The notes under the pieces were generated by a model. The model was given only the letters and a program-made list of their open reading frames with translations, had not been told where the DNA came from and searched no databases. 64,000 nt of DNA. Source: Calonectria ilicicola. Taxonomy: Eukaryota > Ascomycota > Sordariomycetes > Hypocreales > Nectriaceae. The DNA is taken from the NCBI GenBank assembly GCA_020809705.1, contig CP085825.1, positions 124,001 through 188,000 of the forward strand, written 5' to 3'. This document shows positions 58,305 to 64,000 of this stretch, piece by piece; within the stretch, counting starts at the first letter, position 1; each line of letters opens with the position of its first letter. The translations under genes and the position numbers were made by a program.

Positions 58305-59158
58305 CTACCATGACTGGATCCCAGTCTGACTCACAATCTTTCCACAATCTGCATCATTCTCACCCTCCAGAACTCTTAGAACCAATTCTCCGCCATCACG
58401 AGGGTCTCCAGCCCCCATTTTCTTAGCCATTTCCGATGCTCCGCCTAAACCTGTAACGAGCATTCCCGGGGAGATGCACCATGTTTTAACACCATCTTCT
58501 CTCAAGATCCAATGCCAAGAGAGCATGACCATGTTGAGAGCTGTTTTGCTAGCCCGATAACCGACAGGTGTAGGAAATGGAGGCTTTGGCCAGCCCGCAG
58601 GAAGCACAGGCCCTGGCCAATGTTCCCGACTAAATCTTTCAAGATGCGACGTACCACTAGTGATAAAAAGAAGCCTAGGATCGCCCGACGCAACTAACAA
58701 AGGTGCAAATGTTCGTGTCACCATATGTGCACTGGTAACGTTGGTATTATACATAGCATTCAAAGCTTGCCGTTCGTCCAGTCCTTCTTTTAGAATCTGA
58801 AGCTCCAGGGCTTGGCCTAAATGAAGCAAATTAACTTTCTGCTGTAGTGGATAGAAGCAAAAATCTCATTACCTGCGTTGTTGACTAAATGATCCAGTCG
58901 CCCATGCTTTTGTGTGACAAAATTGAAAGCATTTTTGATAGAGTCATCGCTATCAACATCAAGTTGCAGGTACTCAACAGTATTTGACACTGCCGGACAC
59001 TCTGCTTTCAACTTGAGAATGGCAGTCTCTCCCTTTTCGGCTGATCGAGACCCTAAAAGGATATGGTACGACTTTGTAGATTTAAGGAGGCACTTGACAG
59101 TCTCAAGGCCAAGGCCAGTGTTTGCGCCGGTGACGAGGATAACTTTCGCAGAAGACAT
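58305..59158 (-). CDS. short-chain dehydrogenase/reductase
   Basis: NAD(P)-dependent Rossmann oxidoreductase of 265 residues from two exons (59158-58873 and 58816-58305). The coenzyme motif TGANTGLG is near residue 11, the dinucleotide-site DVDSDDSI near 68, NNAG is split by the intron, and the catalytic YRASK follows a Ser-containing TSGTSHLE. LHHTLNV-like NxxxA features are replaced by YNTNVTSAHMVT. The fold resembles the fungal carbonyl-reductase-like SDRs of secondary metabolism. It converges on the Zn2Cys6 gene. Substrate is unknown. Confidence 0.92.
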
Positions 59159-60273
59159 CGGAAATATGAAAGAATGCGAGGAATCAAGATTTTAACTAAG
59201 AAGAGACTTGGTATTTAAAATGTCCACTTATATACCCCTCATCAATTCATTGTCTCGATGTTCCTGCTGCTGGAATTAAGTCACCTTAACGCCGACCGTG
59301 CATGACACGAAACTCCGCAGAAGAATCTCCGCCAGAAACCCCCACTCAACATTCAAAAGGGGAAAATTCATTCTTTGTGTTTTTAAGAGCTTAATAAAAA
59401 TTGATAGAAAAAGGACATTGCCAAAGCCTACACTGACTTGCCCTATGTCCTAGATAGTAGCCTAGGGTGTTAGTAACAGTACAACGCTCATGGAGTTCAT
59501 CTCCCATTCTTCAGTATTTTACAAAATATATCCAAAAGCTTGACTATTACGTAACATCCTATTAACCCGGGTCGAAGAAAGTTCACGAGCATTGATCAAG
59601 CTTGGTGATTGTCAAACTTTGGTAAGAGCAGCGTTATGCGCACTTCGTTGTTTTTGACTGTGTCAGTGTCCACTATTTCCTTACCAGCAGAGCAGGCGCG
59701 CTCTAAAGACAAGGATATATTGAATTTGAATCAACTAAATTTTAATTTTCATGTACTTCTCTATTTTACGCAAGTCAGATCGGTTAAAAACGCTGAAGAG
59801 TGTGATAGCGAAGCATGAAGGCCCGAAGAGGAAAGCTGCGGCCAGATACATCGTTTACCCCTGTAAGACTTGTAGAAGGTAGTCTCATAACAAAGCTCTC
59901 ACATTATCGATTGAAAAAACAATATAAAGATAACAATAGGATAGAAATTAACTTTGTAAAATTAGTTGTGGCTAAATTTAAGCTTATCAGCTTGCCAGAG
60001 CTTCGCAACCATCGCTCCCATCATGCTCGTATCGTACGTCACCAAGTGGTATTTCATCACTTCCAAAAAAGGTTCCGAATAGTCATCATAAGGCGATGAT
60101 TTTTCATCGCACATGTTTACAGTACTGCGTCGCGGAAAATCACAAGATCAATAATTAAATGTATGGGAATCCATTTGATAGACGACAATTTTATTCATAT
60201 ATTGAACCAAGGGTCACACAAGTTCACATTATTGGTGCTTTTGTGATATCTATCTAAGCTCATCTTAGTATGA
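59159..60273. other. intergenic, 1.1 kb
   Basis: SDR promoter at the left and HMBS 3' flank at the right. Plus-strand frames at 59609-60099 show no domain. AT-rich but without an evident repeat. Confidence 0.45.
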
Positions 60274-61332
60274 TCATTCCTTTGGCGGTCGAGTGGCGTT
60301 GATCACATTGAGAATCAAATCTGCACCCGCCTTGACAAGTCGCAATGCCAGCTCTTGGCCGAATTCTGTTGCTTCCTCATTGGTGTGCACCTTTGCATCA
60401 AGACAATCTTGAACATTTTGGGAGCCATCAAGGCTCACGACAATTGCCCTCATCCTGAGGAGATATTGTGAGCTATCAATCCATTCTGTCTCGACGCCTA
60501 TCGGGACACTGCAGCCACCTTCGAGTGTACGCATTAGAGCACGCTCGGCAAGACAAGCAAGTGTGGATTGTTCATCGCCAAGTTGGTCGAGAAATTGTCG
60601 CATTTTTTCATCTCCCTTACGAATCTCTAGGCCGAGCGCTCCTTGACCGACCGCGTGCAAAATGCCACCGTCCTTTGATCCAATGTACTGATTGATGCGA
60701 TGCTGGAGGCCAAGGCGCTCAAGGCCAGCTGCAGACATGATCATACAAGTGTACTCACCCTCGGGATTGTCAATTTTGGCTAGGCGAGTTTCAACGTTGC
60801 CACGCAAATTGGCAAAACGTAGATGGGGGTAAAGACGACGGAGCTGCGCCGACCGCCGAACTGACGAGGTGCCAACTACGGCACCTTTAGGTAGCGTCTT
60901 TAGACTATTGTATGGTAGGTCAGATTTTATTACCAAGGCATCACGGGGGTCATCGCGAAGGGGAATGGCTGCGATATCACATGAGTCGGGAAGGCTGGTA
61001 GGCATATCTAGCTGAGAGTCAGAATTCATCCGTGAAGACTGATGGAGAGAAGCAACGAATTTACCCTTGAGGCAGTGCACAACAACATCCAACTCGCCCG
61101 AGGTGAGCTTCTCCTCCAACTCGGCGGTCCACAGGCTCTTTTCCCCAAAGCTGTAAAGTGCCATTGACTTGTCTTTGTCACCAATCGTGTGCAGTGTTTC
61201 AATCTCGTAGGTTCGATCGGGCGCAATCTTTTGCAGTCTGTCCCGGATGCCCTCTGCCTGAACGACAGCCAGAATGGACCTTCGGGTACCGATTCGCAGC
61301 GGCGGCTGTGTAGCAACTGAGCTTTCGGCCAT
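60274..61332 (-). CDS. hem3: hydroxymethylbilane synthase (porphobilinogen deaminase)
   Basis: Third enzyme of heme synthesis in the cytosol, joining four porphobilinogen units into hydroxymethylbilane. Two exons (61332-61065, 61007-60274) give 333 residues, the normal size. Seen motifs: LRIGTRRSILAVVQAE at the N-terminus, HTIGDKDK, KSLWTAELEEKL, HCLKDMPTSLP across the intron (the catalytic Asp is rebuilt by splicing), GTSSVRRSAQLRRLYP and NLRGNVETRL in the substrate-binding region, and the cofactor Cys in LEGGCSVPIGVE. All expected catalytic Arg and Lys positions seem intact. The intron is frame-neutral and open, so an unspliced read would insert 19 residues just before the catalytic Asp. 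The symbol follows the yeast gene name. Confidence 0.97.
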   Translation of the reverse strand: MAESSVATQPPLRIGTRRSILAVVQAEGIRDRLQKIAPDRTYEIETLHTIGDKDKSMALYSFGEKSLWTAELEEKLTSGELDVVVHCLKGKFVASLHQSSRMNSDSQLDMPTSLPDSCDIAAIPLRDDPRDALVIKSDLPYNSLKTLPKGAVVGTSSVRRSAQLRRLYPHLRFANLRGNVETRLAKIDNPEGEYTCMIMSAAGLERLGLQHRINQYIGSKDGGILHAVGQGALGLEIRKGDEKMRQFLDQLGDEQSTLACLAERALMRTLEGGCSVPIGVETEWIDSSQYLLRMRAIVVSLDGSQNVQDCLDAKVHTNEEATEFGQELALRLVKAGADLILNVINATRPPKE

Positions 61333-61582
61333 ATCTTAACTTGATCCTGTGAGAGCAGAGGGGTAAAGTAAAGTAAGCACGCAATTGCCAAATGTCCAGA
61401 TTGCTCTGATATGTGGGGCAGGCAGAAACACGACGCCAAACTTGGAATTGGCCAACTTTTAAGCGAGTTCATCCTGGCATCCCCAAAATCCTGTAGAGAG
61501 GTGATATTTTTCGCGCGAGCTTTTGCTATATTACAAACCTAGATAATCAACAAATCCGGCAAAATTACTTTAGGCTCTAGTC
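61333..61582. other. short spacer between HMBS and ABCG genes
   Basis: About 250 bases upstream of HMBS and downstream of the ABCG stop. The HMBS promoter must be compact or reach into the neighbour. Confidence 0.4.
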
Positions 61583-64000
61583 CTACTCGGCAGCAACAGG
61601 TTGATCTTCCGTCTTCTCCTTCTTGACCTTCGGAACACGCACCCACCAATACAATCCGCACGCTGCAAAAATATTGAAGATGATAAAGACCCACATGATG
61701 CCAAAACTGCGCCATACGTTCGAGTAACTAGCTGAGACGAGATCAAGATACACGTTGGTGTCGCTGATGGAACAATATTTGCAATTCGATGTCGCAAGCT
61801 TGTTTTCTACATAACCGCCCACAGTGGAGATGTAGGGCTTCATGTAGTCCTCGCAGGTGCCATTGACTGGGTCGAACTGCAAGAATTCGTTAGATGCGCA
61901 TTTGACCTCTGCATTTGAGATGCCGATGGACAGCATACCGCTGACTAGGTACGTGAATGGAGACACGCGGTACATAAATATCCAGAAACCGGGAAACTGA
62001 TCGGGGGTTGAGATGACACCACAAAAGAGCAGACAAAGCATGAAGAGCAGGTTTCCCGTGTTGGCGGCGTTTTCGGCAGTTTCAAAAGCCGATATCATGA
62101 GATGCGCAAAGGTGGACGTGAAGAGGAGAAAGACCCAGATGAACAGCCACATTTGGGCCCCGCGAAGAGTGACGGCGTCAGTAGGCTCGGCATTGCGGTA
62201 CAGTCCGACAGGATAATACCAACAAACGTAGATTAAGACTGCCATAAGCGTGTTCCATGGCAGCTCAACAACAATGTTGGATATCATGAAGGCCTTCCAA
62301 GAATAGACCTTGGATGGCCGTTCGCGGACTTCGTACAAAGCGCGCTGGGCAACGAAATGCGGCAGAATTTGCTGCATAAGCTGACCAAACAGAGTCAGCA
62401 GCATGAAAATAGAAAACATCTGGTTCTGAAGCCCCTGGATCGTGTTCTTTGCATTAAATAGAGAGAAGCCGATGAAGAGTGCCGTGCTGCCACAGAGAAC
62501 GGCCTTGGAGTATATGTATATGGGTGTGCGCCAGATTTGTTGGAAAACACGGAGTTGTACTTCACGTAGCTGGGTCGTAAATGGAGCTGCAAATTCACGG
62601 TAGCTAGCCTTGTCCTCACGCCTCTGGCCGGAGGCAGTGCGGGCGAGGTTGACCTGCTGAGAGCGTTCCAGTTTCATTTCGGCAAGATGATCTTGCACAC
62701 GCGCATACTCGGCAGACTTTCGCCATGTAGCGTGCCAGTCAATGTCGGTGTGGGATCCAGGGGCGGCACCAATGACATGGAGCATCCATTCGGCGGGGTT
62801 GGCGTCAGGAGGGCATGGGGGACCGCCATTGCGAACAAAATAGTCAATCAGGATTTCTGAATTTTCGCCAACATCCCCGTAATACACGGTACGACCACCA
62901 GTCTCGAGCAGAAGGAGATGATCGAACCGCTGAAAGAGCATAGCAGATGGTTGATGAATGGTACATAAAATCGCTTGGCCGTTGTCTTTTAATTTATTCA
63001 GAAGATCGAGAATTGCCCATGATGTCTGAGAGTCAAGTCCAGAGGTCGGTTCATCCAGAAAGAGAAGCAAGGCTGGCCTGGCGGCAAGTTCTACGCCGAT
63101 TGTGAGGCGTTTGCGTTGTTCAACATTAAGACCTTCGCCAGGAACACCCACAACAGCGTCGGCATAGTCGGTCATTTCTAGGAGCTTAATGACCTCGGTA
63201 ACATAGTCTATCTTCTCTTGGCGTGGAACATGAGCTGGCTGACGCAGAAGGGCAGAGAAAGTGAGGGCCTCGCGGACTGTCGATGTGTTTAAATGCAAAT
63301 CCTGTTGCTGCGCATAACCAGTTTTGCGTTGGAAGGATTCATCGCGAGGTCGACCGTCCACCAGCATCTCACCAGATATGACACCCATGGTGGTACGGGT
63401 AGCTAGTACATCCAACAAAGTAGTCTTTCCAGCCCCAGAGACACCCATGAGCGCCGTCAATGTACAGGGTTTAACCCACCCATCAACGTGATCGAGAATC
63501 CTACGGGTCTCTTTTCCGATTTTGATATCGTAACAAACATCCTTCCATTGGAATATGGCAGTTTGGCGTTCAATTATGGCAATGTCCTCTGATTTAGTCT
63601 TTTCCACAGCAACACTGCGAACAGGGCCGCCTTCAAGATCCCCGTCTGACTTGGTCTTCAGAGCCTTGTGCCCACGGCGAAAGACAAGCACCTCACCTTT
63701 GGACTTCTTTTCCGTGACAAACTCGGTGGCAAGAAGATAGACTCCCATGAGGATAAACATGAAGGCGAAAAGAATTCCAACGTTTCTCCACTTGTGCGTA
63801 GCTACGTAGCCATAAGAGGATTCAAGAAAGGTGTCTCCACTGACATAGGGCTGTCCAGGTACGGATCCAACCGTAGAACAAATGCGGTTTTCTGATCCAA
63901 TATCTGAATATGCAGAGCCCGAAGGGACATAATTGACGCAAACGAATTCGCGATGATGAAATTCGTTGATCAGCAGTGACTCAAACCCATAACTGATGGG
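61583..64000 (-). CDS. ABC transporter, PDR/ABCG type (5' part outside window)
   Basis: C-terminal half of a pleiotropic drug resistance pump. The frame is open from the right edge to the stop at 61583, with no intron in about 806 codons. It begins inside TMD1 near [11 protein letters not shown] and [10 protein letters not shown], the standard PDR extracellular segment. NBD2 shows [15 protein letters not shown] (Walker A), [16 protein letters not shown] (signature) and [14 protein letters not shown], followed by [11 protein letters not shown]2 follows, with [17 protein letters not shown] and a C-x2-C at SNCKYCSI in the large extracellular loop, ending in [11 protein letters not shown] and a short acidic tail. 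It fits the reverse-topology plasma membrane drug and azole exporters of the AtrB/PMR1 kind. NBD1 and the start lie beyond the window. Confidence 0.95.
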   Translation of the reverse strand, partial: PISYGFESLLINEFHHREFVCVNYVPSGSAYSDIGSENRICSTVGSVPGQPYVSGDTFLESSYGYVATHKWRNVGILFAFMFILMGVYLLATEFVTEKKSKGEVLVFRRGHKALKTKSDGDLEGGPVRSVAVEKTKSEDIAIIERQTAIFQWKDVCYDIKIGKETRRILDHVDGWVKPCTLTALMGVSGAGKTTLLDVLATRTTMGVISGEMLVDGRPRDESFQRKTGYAQQQDLHLNTSTVREALTFSALLRQPAHVPRQEKIDYVTEVIKLLEMTDYADAVVGVPGEGLNVEQRKRLTIGVELAARPALLLFLDEPTSGLDSQTSWAILDLLNKLKDNGQAILCTIHQPSAMLFQRFDHLLLLETGGRTVYYGDVGENSEILIDYFVRNGGPPCPPDANPAEWMLHVIGAAPGSHTDIDWHATWRKSAEYARVQDHLAEMKLERSQQVNLARTASGQRREDKASYREFAAPFTTQLREVQLRVFQQIWRTPIYIYSKAVLCGSTALFIGFSLFNAKNTIQGLQNQMFSIFMLLTLFGQLMQQILPHFVAQRALYEVRERPSKVYSWKAFMISNIVVELPWNTLMAVLIYVCWYYPVGLYRNAEPTDAVTLRGAQMWLFIWVFLLFTSTFAHLMISAFETAENAANTGNLLFMLCLLFCGVISTPDQFPGFWIFMYRVSPFTYLVSGMLSIGISNAEVKCASNEFLQFDPVNGTCEDYMKPYISTVGGYVENKLATSNCKYCSISDTNVYLDLVSASYSNVWRSFGIMWVFIIFNIFAACGLYWWVRVPKVKKEKTEDQPVAAE

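Noticed and set aside
1..64000. tRNA, rRNA, CRISPR array, prophage or bacterial-type operons
   Set aside because: Read-through for T-loop-like sequences and repeat-spacer patterns gave nothing convincing, and gene structure is fungal throughout. A tRNA scan was not possible here.

Overview
The window is nuclear DNA of a filamentous ascomycete (Pezizomycotina). The signs are many short spliceosomal introns (about 45-80 nt, GTRNGT donors, CTAAC/CTGAC-type branch points, YAG acceptors), Zn2Cys6 regulators, a PTH11-like receptor, a self-sufficient CYP505 P450, a GtaA-type glutaminase, a tannase/feruloyl esterase, many MFS carriers, and full-length ABCC and ABCG pumps. I cannot fix the class; a Eurotiomycete or Leotiomycete-like genome fits. 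There is no bacterial-type operon, CRISPR array or rRNA. Exon models were built by hand from reading frame, splice consensus and family motifs, and all complete models sum to whole codons.

Layout. 1-9.2 kb: a Zn2Cys6 regulator cut by the left edge, a ferric-reductase-type oxidoreductase, and two divergent MFS carriers. 9.2-12.3 kb: a gene-free stretch with an AT-rich core and a pair of perfect palindromes. 12.3-17 kb: a PTH11-like seven-helix protein converging on CYP505. 18.9-27.8 kb: degradative functions, namely a metallo-beta-lactamase lactonase-like enzyme, secreted GtaA glutaminase, and a secreted cyclase-family protein divergent from a secreted tannase/feruloyl esterase. 28.4-31.3 kb: a long intronless gene that I recognise as the domesticated, non-mobile reverse transcriptase rvt. 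31.9-32.3 kb: a small spliced two-helix membrane protein, easily missed because its exons are short. 33.6-40.9 kb: an MFS drug/polyamine-type carrier, a sugar transporter intact except for one in-frame TAG, and a Zn2Cys6 regulator. 41.5-45.3 kb: a medium-chain oxidoreductase with a probable 12-nt exon, and a Pro/Gln-rich protein of unknown function. 47-59.2 kb: a block rich in regulators and transport, with an AflR-like Zn2Cys6 factor, an ABCC pump, part of a C2H2 factor, a Zn2Cys6 factor whose zinc cluster needs a 3-nt exon, and an SDR. It resembles the edge of a secondary-metabolite locus but has no backbone synthase. 60.3-64 kb: housekeeping hydroxymethylbilane synthase and a PDR-type ABCG pump cut by the right edge.

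The most notable items are the rvt gene with its unusual catalytic motifs, the 3-nt exon inside a DNA-binding domain, the single nonsense codon in an otherwise intact transporter, the 12-nt exon, and the overlooked small membrane protein.
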